From Mastigias papua (Eukaryota; Cnidaria; Scyphozoa; Rhizostomeae; Mastigiidae), in NCBI GenBank assembly GCA_964019165.1, contig OZ025277.1, positions 15,217,181 to 15,281,180 on the forward strand: a stretch of 64,000 nucleotides of DNA. The letters are read 5' to 3'. Of this stretch, positions 1 to 12,174 are shown piece by piece; the stretch's first letter is position 1; every line of letters starts with the position of its first letter. The notes beneath the pieces are model-generated. The model worked only from the letters and a program-made list of their open reading frames with translations. It ran no database searches and was not told where the DNA came from. A program made the position numbers and the translations under genes.

Positions 1-202
1 TTCGTTCGTGAATTTATGTCAACTTTGCATCAAATAATAACGCATGGTATTTATCTTTGCATGTTAGTGTTAATTCCTTACAATTAAATTTTTTCTTTGT
101 TTTCAATCTCAGTAATTTTTAATTACTGTACATATTTCTATGTTTCTATGTTTCTATGTATATACAATTTCTCTCTACATATATTCTTCAGATTATACAA
201 AC

Positions 203-412
203 CTTGTTTTTCAACAAGGTCTTCCATTTTCTGTCTCAGTTCTTCTTGTTTTTCAAATGAATTTACTTTCATTGTCGAACTGCCTTTGGGCTTTGAATGA
301 ACTTTTTCATGTTTGTCTCCTGTCTCATTTTCCTTTGTTTCACTTCCATCTTTGTCTGATTCCTTTTCATCATTTGTAGTCACAGTTTTCATCGCGTTCT
401 CTATCATTTCTC
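203..412 (-). CDS. Internal exon, hydrophilic Lys/Glu-rich protein (partial gene)
   Basis: On the minus strand an acceptor ending TTTTTAG (just above 412) opens a 210-nt exon that stays open to a donor GTTTGT below 203. Both borders are phase 1, so the exon is a symmetric 70-codon module. It codes a very hydrophilic segment rich in K, E, D, S and T, ending in a probable helix (EKQEELRQKMEDLVEKQ). No signal peptide or known domain is seen. It is probably the third exon of the unit whose signal-peptide exon is at 2253-2340, because exon 2 there has a phase-1 donor at 763, but it could belong to a separate gene. Later exons would lie left of the window. Splice sites and phase are seen; membership is inferred. 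Confidence 0.5.
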
Positions 413-695
413 CTAAAAAGACCAAAAAGATCAACTAAATTTTGGTGTTTCATTTTGTGATTTGTGATTATGATTACTGTTTACGACCCATCATTACAGA
501 GCAGCCACACAAAGCCATGTTAAAATGCAACAGTCTCATAATAACATCACATCCCTCGTACCAGTGACTTCATGTCCTTGGTTGAATTGAAGAAGTTGAA
601 GCAAGCAATTCGACAGCTGTAGCAAAGCAATCTTTAAGCTACTTTAAATCCTGAATTAGAAATGGCTCTTTAGTGGAACTATTACATATTACTAA

Positions 696-2340
696 TCAAA
701 AGCCATCATTTGCTATAGTATATCCTTCAAAGTAAGACTGAGGAAAATTGTTACAGAACGAACCCTCTTTTTCAGTTTTCTCCTCCATTTCAGCAGCTAG
801 ATCATCAACACCCTTCCCTGCTATTTCAATTCTTTTCTCAGCTTCTGGTGAATCAATCGCTTTACCAGCCTTTTCTATCTCATCTTCCATATTATCAGTG
901 GAATGCTCAATCAACGAACTTAGCTCATCTATTGACTTCCCTTTCGCCTCTATAGCTGTGCCTGTATCGTCATCGTCATCTTTGCTGTGGTCGCTAATTT
1001 TCTCATGATTATCTAGATATCAATGCAAAGTACCAATATCTATTATACACATGTTGCAAACATGTTTGTAAAAATCGTGTAAGCTTTATGGGTTTTCTTA
1101 GGTCAGCTTTGGAGTAGTTTGCATTCTGTTCTTTTTATCAGAGCCAGATAATTTTTACATAGGCTCGGTGTACCCATGGTTATTATATATTTTTTATAAT
1201 TTTAGACTTAAATGTTCTTGATATTGTTCTTATTTCAAAAATGACTTTTTGCATATATTTGAGAAACTGTATGCAGTATACAATTTTTAAGACTTTCGGT
1301 TGGACTAATTTTGAAAATAAAGCAACAAATGGCAATGTTTATTAACTAAGTCAGCAGAATTCGTTTTCCAAAAAATACGAGTAGTTGAGTGCTTGTGTAC
1401 GTTCTCCTCCACAGCTTCTAGCAGTGTTCGTATTTTTGTACTAATCGAGCCTCAGCTGTGTTCGTATAAAATTATCTTGGGTTAGTGACTTATTCTACCA
1501 TATAAATGTTTGATTTCTTATTCACTAATGGATACTGGAATGAAGTAAGACTTAGTTACTTAGTGTTGAAAAATAAGTGTGGAATTGAGCAGTTATGAAT
1601 GATATTTAGCATTTTGAGGTTGAGAACTTCTCGGATTAGTCTGTAAACTTGAACCATAGAACGAAGAGATAGATAAACAGATTCAAAAGAATTATGGCCT
1701 ATATAGTTTCATGGAAGGAGTCATATCAGAAAGAAAGAGAACTGGTAACAGACGAATTTGCAAGTTATTAAGTATGTAGGACGAAACCTGAGCTGTTTGA
1801 TGTTGGTCGTTGAAAGGAAGACATTTTTGCATTGCTATCTAAATTGGAGCTGAAAAATGAATGTGCGAGAAAGTAGCCGGCCCGAGCGGGATTCGAACTC
1901 GCGGCCCCTGACTTTCACTTTTCATTTCTCCCAAATCATGTTGCTTTTACATAAATTAGAGCTCATAATCATACCAGATATATTCGTAATCTATAAGTAA
2001 TAAAGATAGCAATAATAATGAAGGAAGTGGCAATAACAGATAAATAGTTTAATTGTTATCAAACTGACTCGAATAACCAGAACATAATCAGATGTCATGA
2101 TTTGTATTTGAGAGAACTTGAGCATGCTAAACGCTCAGTTTTCTAACTTATGCATGCTGTTTGCTATCACGCTCACAATGTTTGAAAGTAATCTAAAGAA
2201 TTATTAGAATTGTTTTATTTTTGATTTGTTTTCGAACATATGAGAGACATACCTGTAACGGATGCACTGATAATCGTCGCACTGAGTATCGTGCAAACTA
2301 GTGCGAATGCTAATACCCATTGCATATGTACGAGGGCCAT
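696..2340 (-). CDS. Small secreted acidic protein with GK-[IV]-D repeats
   Basis: Exon 1 (2340-2253) starts at ATG and codes 29 residues with a hydrophobic core (VLAFALVCTILSATIISA), a typical signal peptide, then a phase-1 donor GTATGT. Exon 2 begins at 1012 after ATATCTAG and continues in frame with DNHEKISDHSKDDDDD. Three imperfect repeats of about 17 residues follow, centred on GKSIDEL, GKAIDSP and GKGVDDL. Read straight through, the protein ends at 696 (134 aa). The last 20 residues (after EKEG) lose the charged composition, and a phase-1 donor GTTCGT sits exactly at that change (763). I therefore favour splicing at 764 into the exon at 203-412, so 696-763 may be intron. No family is recognised; an extracellular or secretory role is inferred from the leader only. 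Confidence 0.6.
1874..1908 (-). repeat. tRNA-derived SINE fragment (3' half of a tRNA-like head)
   Basis: Read on the minus strand this carries an exact B-box core GTTCGAATCC inside a near-complete T arm (GCGAG-TTCGAAT-CCCGC), followed by a GC-rich acceptor-like tail. No A box or anticodon arm is found on the higher-coordinate side, so it is not an intact tRNA gene. A truncated tRNA-derived SINE in the intron between 1012 and 2253 is the simplest reading. Confidence 0.5.
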
Positions 2341-3880
2341 GGCTCTATTCCATTATTCCTAATATGATACACAAATATTCCATGCCAATCCAGCTTCTCT
2401 AGCTAGAATCCGTAACTATTGGCCATTTTCTCCAAAGTACTTTCTTTGAATTCCTAGGCCATTCGAAACAGGGACTTTGCAACAGGTGGTCAACAGTTGG
2501 TCAATTGCTCGGGTCACTGGATTGTGTCACTACGCAGCATCAAAAACTGTGCATTGCACTTTTCCAACCTTGCTCCTATGTTCAGAAAGTACACATATCC
2601 CTCATTATTGTCTACCATACTTACCAATATCAATACCTCTTCTCATCACATGACCTTTCTTGCTTGTTCTCTACCTCTCTACCTGATAGTTGTTACACTT
2701 CTTCCTGGTTTTTTTTCAGTTTTTATGTTTTTAATTGTTTGTACAATTCGTTTGTTTGGATTTTTTCTTGTTGCAACTTCCGCTGTTTATGACTTCGCTT
2801 TTTCATTTCCAGTTACTTTTATTTACTCTATGTTTATGGATATAGTATGTTTCATATCTTTACAATCTGCTTTTTTATTTATGTAGTTACAGCCAATTGG
2901 TTATGCAGTTGATTTTTCGTTTTGTTAGTAATTCTTTTGCAGGTTTATTAATTTGTTCTGGTTCTTCATTTCATCCCGCTATCTTGTTTTTAATACTGTA
3001 GATAAAAGTGTGACAAGACTATGGGATCTTTTCGTGTTCCATTTTGCATTACGATACCTGGAAGAATTGGCCTCCCAACTAGTTCTATGGGACCCTTTAC
3101 AAGGATGCCTTTGAAAAGAAAGGAAGGAACTTGTTTACATTGACTGTCTTGAGAATTGTACTATTACTATACCTTGCACGTCTGTTTAGCTTGCGGTAGT
3201 TGTCCTCAACCTAACAGAGATGGAAGACGTCAGGAATATGATGACGAACCGAAAACATTGGAAGAATCTCGTCAGAGTTGCCTCGTCAGGAGATCGACTA
3301 AAGTGCAGAAGTGAAGCCTATATTTCATGTTTTATGTTTAATATTGTCACTAAGGCAACTTCTTTTCTTTTTTAATTCATATTTTCAGAGGAGGGGAGCC
3401 TTTCATGGACCGCATCCAGCAAGAAGTGTATGCTAATTTTGCTGCTTCACAAGTAGCAAAAAGATCAGCGAGACAGAACAGGTATTGAATTATTTCAATT
3501 GATTTTAGTCTTTCCTTTGATTTTTAATAAATAATTAATATATATGTTTCTTTTTGTATAATATACATAGTGATAAATTTACAGAATTGCTATAAACGTA
3601 GATAAAACGGTGCTTTTAGTAAACATCAAGTTCACGACGTCATCACTCTACTTCAAATTGGTTGCTGATCTTCAAACTTTCCAAGGCAACAACAGTATGT
3701 ATTTGGTATGAATGTCAATTGTGCATGCGTTAGGTTTGTGCTTTCTCATGTCGCTGTCTTGTCTGTCTGCTTTCTTCGATTTCAGCTTATTTTTTGTGGG
3801 ATCGTGGCATTCCTTTATGTCATCAACTGGAAGGACAGTGTTGCTTATTGGCGGATAGATAGAGTTTTCATAGATTCTTT
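2341..3880. other. Spacer between two secreted-protein genes; minor plus-strand signals only
   Basis: About 1.5 kb between the first exon of one minus-strand gene and the last exon of the next. On the plus strand there is a small open frame (3021-3143, 40 aa). A short frame from the ATG at 3220 resembles the tail of a retroelement polyprotein only vaguely. A 93-nt stretch at 3389-3481 is bounded by TTTTCAG and a GTATTG donor and is open in one frame. None is strong enough to call a gene. Confidence 0.4.
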
Positions 3881-5538
3881 CTACGATGTAATTATCTTTT
3901 TTAATGTCCTTCTTGCTTTTGGAACCTTATGTTTCTTGTGCTTCGAATGTAGTAGGTCTTCCAATGGGTTTCTCGCAGGTTCCATTACCTTCTTTTGTCT
4001 TAAATCGTCATCAGCATCAATAAAAGCTTTTATTGATGAGAAATTTTCTTCCATTTCTTTGCTTGATATTGAGCCTGGATTTGTTGGTAATACGTTACTT
4101 GATTTAGGCCCAGTTTGTGACAACAGTGAGCTTAGTGTATCACCGATGTTTGATGAATTCTCTCCAATATTTTCAGGTTCATCACTTGGTTTTTCATTTG
4201 ACTCCTCCACAGTGCTCTTTGTTGGCACATCGATCTGGTCACTGGTGATTGCACTTTGGTCAAGTTCAATATTTCCAGGTAAACCACGACTTGACGCATC
4301 TTCTTGTTTTTCTTCATTTGGGTGAATTGCATCGCTTGTTAAGTGAGCAATTTTCAAGTTTGAAGGGAGACGTGGATCTCTTGAAAGCGTTGAGACATCA
4401 AGTGGAGAGACAGCTGAAGTCATTTTCCTTTGACTTAAATGCTTCTTTGCTGTGTTTTTGAATGTCATTAAACGCGACAAGGCTTCATCTATTGCTTGTG
4501 CAGGCTGTCTAATCATTGCTGCATTGTTGTTCCTGATCACGTGTCCAAGTGGATTAATCGGCAGCGCATCATTTTGCAGGCTGTTCATGGCAATACTCCC
4601 TTGGGGGCTTAATGGTAAATTCCTGAATGCCATTAGCTCCCTGTTGTGAAGGCTGCTTTCAACCAGAGGAGTGCCAGCGTTAAGATTGTTTTTAAGAGCA
4701 TTTCCAAAGAATTCTTCGTTTATTTGGTTCATGACAAATTTCGGATCTGTGTAAGGATCAGTCATTCCTCTACTAATCGTCTGTTCAAGATCTGTTATTG
4801 GGTTTGCTGATTTCAAGGCTTGTTGATGACTTTGCACCTCGACTACAAACCCTTTCTTCTGCATTTTGCCTACAGACAATACAACAGAATAATGCATTAG
4901 CACAATGCTTTATCAAAATTGTCTAGTTACACTGAGTGCCAATATGATGATCAATGGTGATTGGTCATAGGTGATTTTTAATGATTGAAGACGATGAAGA
5001 ATGACCAATGATAACTTATAATTGTACTTAAAATCACAAATCATTGCATTGGTATGTTCTATCTGTATTTCTTCCCTATTTGTTTTAGATTGGCCTCTTT
5101 TTAATATTGATTCGTACATGGTCTCGCTTCAGGGATATTGATTCAGTTGAATAAATGTTCTATCGCTCTTTCCCTCTTTTCGTTACATTTAGCGTGAAAT
5201 CTGATTGCACTCTGTCACGAAAAATAGTTTCAATCGTCCTTATTGGATTTCTGTTTCTTCAAAATTTCATTATTTCTCCATGATGATTTTCATGATTCGA
5301 TCAAGTTCCAAAATTTAATGTTTATCTTTCCTTTCTTGCATTTTAGTTGGTAATTTTTATTTGCAAATTGTTTTTGCACACTTTTTATGCAACAAATTTT
5401 ATTTCCTATGCTTTATATCTAAACACAACTATACATCTTTAAATTAATCTTTTTTTGTTTTATGTCATGTTTCTCGAGCATACCTTTGCAGCTGGCCAGC
5501 ACGATCACCGCCAATAATATCACCCCACTGCCTTTCAT
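3881..5538 (-). CDS. Secreted low-complexity protein with basic C-terminus
   Basis: Two exons give 347 residues. Exon 1 (5538-5484) codes an 18-residue leader with hydrophobic core GVILLAVIVLASC, then a phase-1 donor GTATGC. Exon 2 (4869-3881) starts after TTGTCTGTAG and runs open for about 330 codons. The body is rich in S, N, P, E and Q, with no membrane segment and no cysteine after the leader. It contains short NP-x-x-D/E-L-type motifs (NPITDLEQTI near the start, NPLEDLLHSK near the end). The last 30 residues are strongly basic (KHKKHK, KARRTLKK). The layout, a signal-peptide exon then a phase-1 intron then one long exon, matches both neighbours on the same strand. I do not recognise the family. 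A secreted matrix, mucus or precursor protein is possible but not shown. Confidence 0.72.
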
Positions 5539-6245
5539 CCTTCCTTGGTTTTGGTTATGCAAATTCCATATCAGTTTCGTTCAATTTTTCTTTGAATAAA
5601 ATATCAAAAGTTTTCTTTAATCTCTTGCTATTCTCTCATAGCACATGCAGGCCTATATCGAGAGAATTTTTGATTATTTGTTGGTTAGTCTGGTGCAAGT
5701 GGCGGCACACGAAATCACTGACCTTTAATACCTATGATTCTACATGTAAGATTATGAATAAATTATTAGAAGATCTGCCGTCCTCTCATTCTATGCAGAA
5801 AGTTCTCAGTAGTTATTCAATTTTGCTATTCGTTTATATTTGTTTCTCTTGCTTTCATCCTTCTTTGTAAAATGGAACTATCTTCGCTGTTAACCATAAA
5901 AACATCGCTTTACTTGTTGTCATTTACGCATCGTTGTCTTTTGCGTGCATCGTCAAACTTCGTTGACTTAGCTCATTAATTATCACTTTCATTCCCAAGG
6001 GTTTCTTACTTCATATATTTAGAATTATTCATTGCAGTTTTGAACACTCTAGATCTTTTATTTCGATTTTCCTTCGTGCATTCTCTTCTATATTTCCATT
6101 CTCTATTCTTAGAATCTGAAGTATTTGATGAGTTGTAATAGAGGGAAATTCTATAACACTACGTTCCATGCATGAAAGCAGATTGCAGATTTGTTCACAA
6201 ATTCACAGTGCTCACGTATGATACTGATTATGAATCTATCCTTAC

Positions 6246-6290
6246 CTGAGCCCGATTTAAAACCTTTGGAGCCTTGTAAAACAGAAATTC
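6246..6290 (-). CDS. Possible 45-nt phase 1-1 microexon
   Basis: Minus strand: acceptor CGTGTTTTAG, 45 nt, donor GTAAGG. Read in phase 1 it codes ISVLQGSKGFKSGS flanked by split glycine codons, with no stop. It lies between the stop of the 944-aa gene and the leader exon of the 347-aa gene. All cluster junctions are phase 1, so it could be an alternative exon of the former, reached from a possible phase-1 donor GTAAAT at 8308, or part of an unrecognised transcript. Both splice signals are good, but so short an exon could arise by chance. Confidence 0.3.
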
Positions 6291-6541
6291 CTAAAACACG
6301 TCAACAATGGAAATCTTAATCAGTGCCATGATTCATGTTTGGTACCATGATGATCAAATTGATAAGGTTTTTTGAAACTAATGGAATCTACGCAAAAAAA
6401 TTTTCGTGTGGTCAAAGAGCATATCATCAACTGACAAATACATTATAAATAGAGTAAAACATTTATGAATTTTTCACATATCATGATTGTCAAGAGTTTG
6501 CGATCAACGTGATTATACAAACAAACAAACAAACAAACACG

Positions 6542-6721
<180 letters not shown>

Positions 6722-8210
6722 GTACATTTGTATATATATATATGACTTTTGAAGGTGTGGTAGCAATATTGTTGTGGTCCAAAGTTTTGTTTGACCAATC
6801 TATGTTTTTAGCAATTTGCGATCTAGAGCACATTCAAAAACATGTTGAATGTTAGAAAGCGGGAAGATGAAGAGTATTCCATGCTTTGTTGGTTAATACA
6901 TCCTTCGTTCTAAACGCTCATTCTCTAGTAGTTTTTCTGTTTAAAGTGCAAAGATGTTTTTAATGCTTGATCTAAAATAGCTGCCCTGTGTTTCATTTCA
7001 CTCATTCTTCATGCTCATGTGCACCTTATTCTATGTCTCTGTTTTAGGAGATTGTCTTTATTCATCCTCTTTCCAGAGCTCATTTTGATGTATTATCAAA
7101 TGTCTGAGGTATTTCCTTTCTCTCTCATAGTTAGCAAATTATGTTTATCGTATTTGGTGATAGGCCTTGCTTTTTCAATTCCAGTTTACTTTGACAAATC
7201 AACATTCACTGTCCAGGAATCTCTTATTAAAGACGAATCAGCTTCCTGATGCTTTTTGGAAAAGCTCTGTAGTTCTTTTATTTACAAGTCAGGTTAATTG
7301 ATTCAGAAATTTCCTTCCACTACTCTTTGTAAGTGAAAAAAGATTAGAAACACGATAGAAAAACTGCTCTGTTCTTCCTTTCGTATTTTATGAACTATTT
7401 ACATGAAGCGTTGTACAAATTTGTATATTTATAACATAATCATAATTAAAAACTTATAAATTGATTTTATGTCTGCTGTAGGATCGTGCAAGAAAACTCT
7501 AGAAGGACTAGATCATTTATTCATTCTATTTTGAGTTCTTCGAGTTACATGAATTTTTGTACAGATTACCGACTGCTTTTCAAGAGTCAGTGATAAACGC
7601 GATCGAATACTCAACTGGTAGATAATTTATGAATTTGCTTGTTTTTCTGGGGTTAAACAATCGAAAAATCACAGTTTTGTTAATAGTTCCATAACTATTA
7701 TTGTCATAGGAATTTCAGCAATTTTTTGTTTGTTTGTAGAAGAATTCCTTTTGTGCTTGTTTCTACGATAATCGTCTATATTTTTCGTACAGAAACGTGA
7801 CATAAACAACTATTGCAATATATAGTCAGTTTAGTTTTGCTACACGTAAGATTTATAGAAATTGTACTGTTAAATTTCCTATTTTTTTTGACTTTCGCTG
7901 TTCTCTTTTGATATTTAAATTCAGAGAACAAGAAAGATATATCTTTGCATGCTTCAATGATTGCCGATCGATTGGAGGGCTGCAATTCTGAAGTTCCACT
8001 TTGTATATATAAACACACGTTTACGTTTGAATCCTTTCACTTTTCATCCCAAAGCTTGCAAAGCAAAGTTCTCATCCTGTTTGTTGCAGTGATGAAAATG
8101 TTTCTCTTACTTTCTGTCATATTCTTGGATTATTTGCCAGCCTTTTCAGATCTGAGCATCTGTGTCTTCTCCAGACTATCTGACATTTCTCTTTTTCTCC
8201 CCGGTGTCTT

Positions 8211-11200
8211 CTATTTTCGTGATGATTCTCCATAGAATGTCCGTATGATATTTTTCTTTCCATTCCTTCTTATGCTATCTCTCTTAGATTCTTTAACATC
8301 AAATTTACCTGTTGTTATAATGTTTATAATTTTCGTCTTTTTCGTATCGTTGGCATGAGACAGTTCGATCTTGACGGGCGATTTCGATGTCAACGTCTTT
8401 CCATGACCTTTCTGTATTTTGCCATTCACAATTTTGCTTCTAAGACTCGCAGTCTCAGCCAGTGGCTTTCCGTTTACTTTCAGTTCGATATTATCGTCAT
8501 GAAGTGAAGCTGTCTTCGATCTCTTTACTCCCACCTCGCTCGGATTCGTTATCTTATGCCTGACATAGACATCGGCTTGGTGTAAAGGGGATATGCCTTC
8601 TCCTGAATCAATTGCGTGCTTACTGTGCTCATATCGCAGATCATCATGTGACATCACTGATATCGAGTTAGGCCCACTGGAGAAATGACTCCTTTCTGGT
8701 TGAAAGAATGAACTCTCCACGGGGTTATCTTCTGCTAAGTGTCGGTTTGCCACACCGATTGGCTGATTCCCTACTAGATCTGCAAAGCTAGGATCCATGC
8801 CTCCAGGTGATGGTAACGATGATATGGACTGCATTCCATTTGTTCCAATTTGTGTTATATCTCCTCTCCCAAATGCCTCATTTTCATTCTTGAATTCATT
8901 GAATAGCTTGTTTTGCTGATTCTGTTCCCAGTCCATTACATCTTTGTTGCCCATTTCGTTTGATTTCCTCTTACTCAGCATATCCAGCAGTGTCTCGGGG
9001 TTTGTTCCCGCAAATGGACCGTTGTTCATTGCATCGTAGGCCATTCCTGTGGAATCATAATACTATTATTTTCATCTTCCTCTTTGTCATCACATTTAAA
9101 ACAGAATAGACTCACATTAACTCTTCCTCCATCCCCACTTACAATTTTATTAAACACGACACAAAAATTGTTGACCTCTTTCAAATTAACTTTTTGACAA
9201 TAGTGTAGTTACAGTAGCAATTGTAAGCAAAGGAAAATGTCCTGTAATGCGATTTCTAGTTGCCAGTAAGTTCAGTGATATTGCTTTCCCATTTAGCTCA
9301 TGGTATCTGTTGCTCGCGTCTTCTAAGTTTCATTTGCTTTTAGAAAGCAAACATAGCCGAAAGTTTACGGAAAGTTTTTAGGACTTCAATGAATTTTTAA
9401 TTACTCTTCCTTCAAGCACTTTTTTATGTTGTACCAGAAGGAAATTGTTTGTTTATTAACCAATTTAAACGTGCAATAAGTATACATACAGATGATATAC
9501 AATTTAAGCAAAATATTAGCGTGGACCTGGCATTCAACTTCATGTATGACTTACCAATTCTTTCCGGGTCACCCGGACCGCTTAGTCCTTTGTTCAGTTG
9601 GGACGTATGAAGTGTGTCCAAAAGTGAATCGGGGTCCCTTTGTATGGTTCTTACATTGCCAACTTCTGGGCTGTCTCGTTCATTGCTTTGCATCTTTGCC
9701 AATTCCAACAACTGATCGGGGCTTATATTGCGAAGACCCGATGGTGTAGGACTGTTCATCGGATCTGACAAATCATTAACAGGGTTTACCATGGATGGAC
9801 TAAACATTTGTCTTTCCTTATTTACCAGCTCCATTCCTGGCTGCAAAGGTTGGAACGGGTTAGATGGGATTTGTCCCGTGTTTGGCTGTTGCATAAATGC
9901 TGAGCTCATTGAGTTAACCAAAGATAACCTTCCGGATAGATCCATTGAAACACCGACCGGTCCAAGACCTCTTGGGTTCACCATTTGCGGTTCTTGACCC
10001 GGATTCCCTCCTATGAAGGCTGATGTTTGCTCATTCGCCATTGATGGTCCTGCAGGACCTACGGGTTGTCCTTGTTCGTTAACAACTGGGCTCATTGCCT
10101 CGTTGTTAGAGCCAAAACTTCTAGAATAACCTGTCATATCTCCGACTGGAGATCCGAATCCGGCGTTTGGAGATGACTGCATGATATTTGCAGCATTCAT
10201 TTGTGGAATATTGAAGGCGCCTGTACTCATCTGAGGTTGAGATACAGGGAGGTTTGGAGCCATTCCTGGGCCTGTCATTAGTGACATAATCATTGAATAT
10301 GGAACAGAAGGTATTTGTACCCCATTAGCTGTGCCCATGTTGTTTGATGAAGGAACAGATCTTGATTGTCCGTTCTCAATCATTGGTTGTTGGGGTACCA
10401 ATTGCTGCATCGTTCGTTGCTGCATTGGCATAAACGACCCACTTGGCTGGCTGTCTACACTTCGTCTTTCACCATATCCGTTTGGGTAGCCATATACTGG
10501 ACCATTTTGTCCACCGAACACCGGAACCAACATTTCTCCTGATTTTATAAACATCATGGGATATTTCCCCGGCATCATCATCATATTTCCGGGCATATTT
10601 TGTTGCATCATGTTCATATTCTGTTGCTGATACATGGCATTACCCTTGCTCATTTGATCTTGCATAAAATTTGTTTGCCTACTTTGATCACTTTCCACAG
10701 GCCCACTGCTAGATGATTTAAATATTTCTTGATTACCTGGCAATGTTGTCGTCGATTCAGTCACACTATGTTGCGTTATATTCTTCACTTCTTCGTTTTC
10801 TTTTGCTGGTCCGATCGATTCATATGGAGATAGAAATTTTGATGATACTTTCGCTTCATCTGCATTTCCCTTTCTTGCTTCATCATCTTTTGATTTCTCA
10901 TCCTTGCTATTTCCCTCACTCTCAGCCTTCAACTGCGCTTTCTCAGCATCTGCTGTCTTTTGCCTCTGATCCAGTTTCGCCAATTCCTTTGCTTGGCTTT
11001 TTAATTCCTGAAATTTCTCTATTATTTTATTAACAACATCTTCTGGTATGATTTTCCTACTAGTGACAGTGTTACCTTCTCCTGTTGCAACAGTGACGTT
11101 CTTCTCGGGTTGCAGCAACTCTAGTTTTTCTTCTAAGTTCTTTCCCCCTGTTCTTTTTATCAAACTATCTTGGATTTCCTTAATTCTTTCAATAACATCT

Positions 11201-12174
11201 TTGCTAATCGCCGCAGTGTCCTTCCATTTTGACGCCCCTGGTTTATTGGTTTCAATTACTTTCCCATCATAATCTACAACCTTGCCGAGGTTTTCAAGGT
11301 CGTCTTCCTCTGGTTTTCTTTTATCATTTTCCGAATCATAATCCTGGCCTATGTGTATGACATTTTGTCTCCTAGATGCAACCTGTGATTTTTGGAATTG
11401 TCCTGTACCACTTATTTCAACTCGCTTAGTAATTCTACCTTTGCCGCTCTCCGTGTCATATTTGTGCGGTCTCCCTGCAACAAAATAATAATATACAGTG
11501 AACGTTACGAATAACCCGCAGAAACTGGTTTTTTTACTACTGCCGTTTTATTTACTCGGAAACATGTAAAAATATTGTGGAGATTTCAAAAGTTATTTTT
11601 TTTCTTCAAATGATTTTCATGAGGACAGAGAAAATTCTTCATATCTCTTTGCTTCTGTTTTGTTTTTGATTTGTTGAATTAGTAAATGTTTATTTTTGTA
11701 CTGAGTAAGCTACTTGGTTAATTTGAACTTGCATTAATTTATCGCAGCTTCTGAAGGCAGGCAGAATGCTGTCACTACATGGAACACAAAAAAGTAAGTA
11801 ATACTTCAATTGAGTGATATTCTATGTCATTCTTTTTGCGCTATTTCCTTGACTTGTGATCTCCACTGGCTCAAAAGCTTCTTTACCGTGGAGCACACCT
11901 TAGATGTAAATAGCTCCTGAAATGCCGTTGCGAACTGAAACAAGTTTTGGAAGAATATTGCCAGAATGCTACATTACGTAGAATTTACTAATATGTCCTC
12001 TTTTTATGGAGGTGAAGAATGGTTTGTTTCAGATATAATCTATTTTAATCATCACTCAAGCATTTGATCAGCGTAGCTAGGAATGATAAACTTACCGAAT
12101 CCCTCTTCTGCAAGCGACACCAGCACGATTAATGACAACACTCTGTACACCGCTAAATTCTTTACAATATTCAT
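8211..12174 (-). CDS. Large secreted Met/Gln/Asn-rich protein, three exons, 944 aa
   Basis: Exon 1 (12174-12096) codes a signal peptide (core VLSLIVLVSLA) and ends at phase-1 donor GTAAG. Exon 2 (11474-9555) starts after TTTGTTGCAG. Exon 3 (9046-8211) starts after GATTCCACAG. All junctions are phase 1 with split glycine codons, and the sum is exactly 945 codons with the stop. Residues 28-170 are hydrophilic. Residues about 178-215 look like a charged helix or coiled coil (FQELKSQAKELAKLDQRQK). Residues 306-334 are Met/Gln/Asn-rich (QQQNMNMMQQNMPGNMMMMP), followed by a long G/P/N/M/S-rich segment. A short motif recurs across the exon 2/3 border: SPDQLLELA (611-619), DPDSLLDTL (640-648), NPETLLDML (682-690). 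The C-terminus is basic (RRNGKK...SSRK). No known domain is seen. Export is supported by the leader; an extracellular structural role is a guess. Confidence 0.78.
11748..11793 (+). other. Possible antisense exon in intron 1 of the 944-aa gene
   Basis: Plus strand: TTTATCGCAG acceptor, 46 nt, perfect donor GTAAGTAA. No partner exon identified. It could be part of a non-coding antisense transcript or chance. Confidence 0.15.

Noticed and set aside
1874..1908. A functional tRNA gene
   Set aside because: Only the T arm and acceptor side are present; the D and anticodon arms are missing.
3708..4325. 205-codon plus-strand frame with hydrophobic start
   Set aside because: It is antisense to the long exon of the 347-aa secreted protein, which has a leader exon, matching splice sites and better codon character.
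10743..11272. Plus-strand frames of 74-96 codons
   Set aside because: Antisense shadows of the 944-aa gene exon 2.
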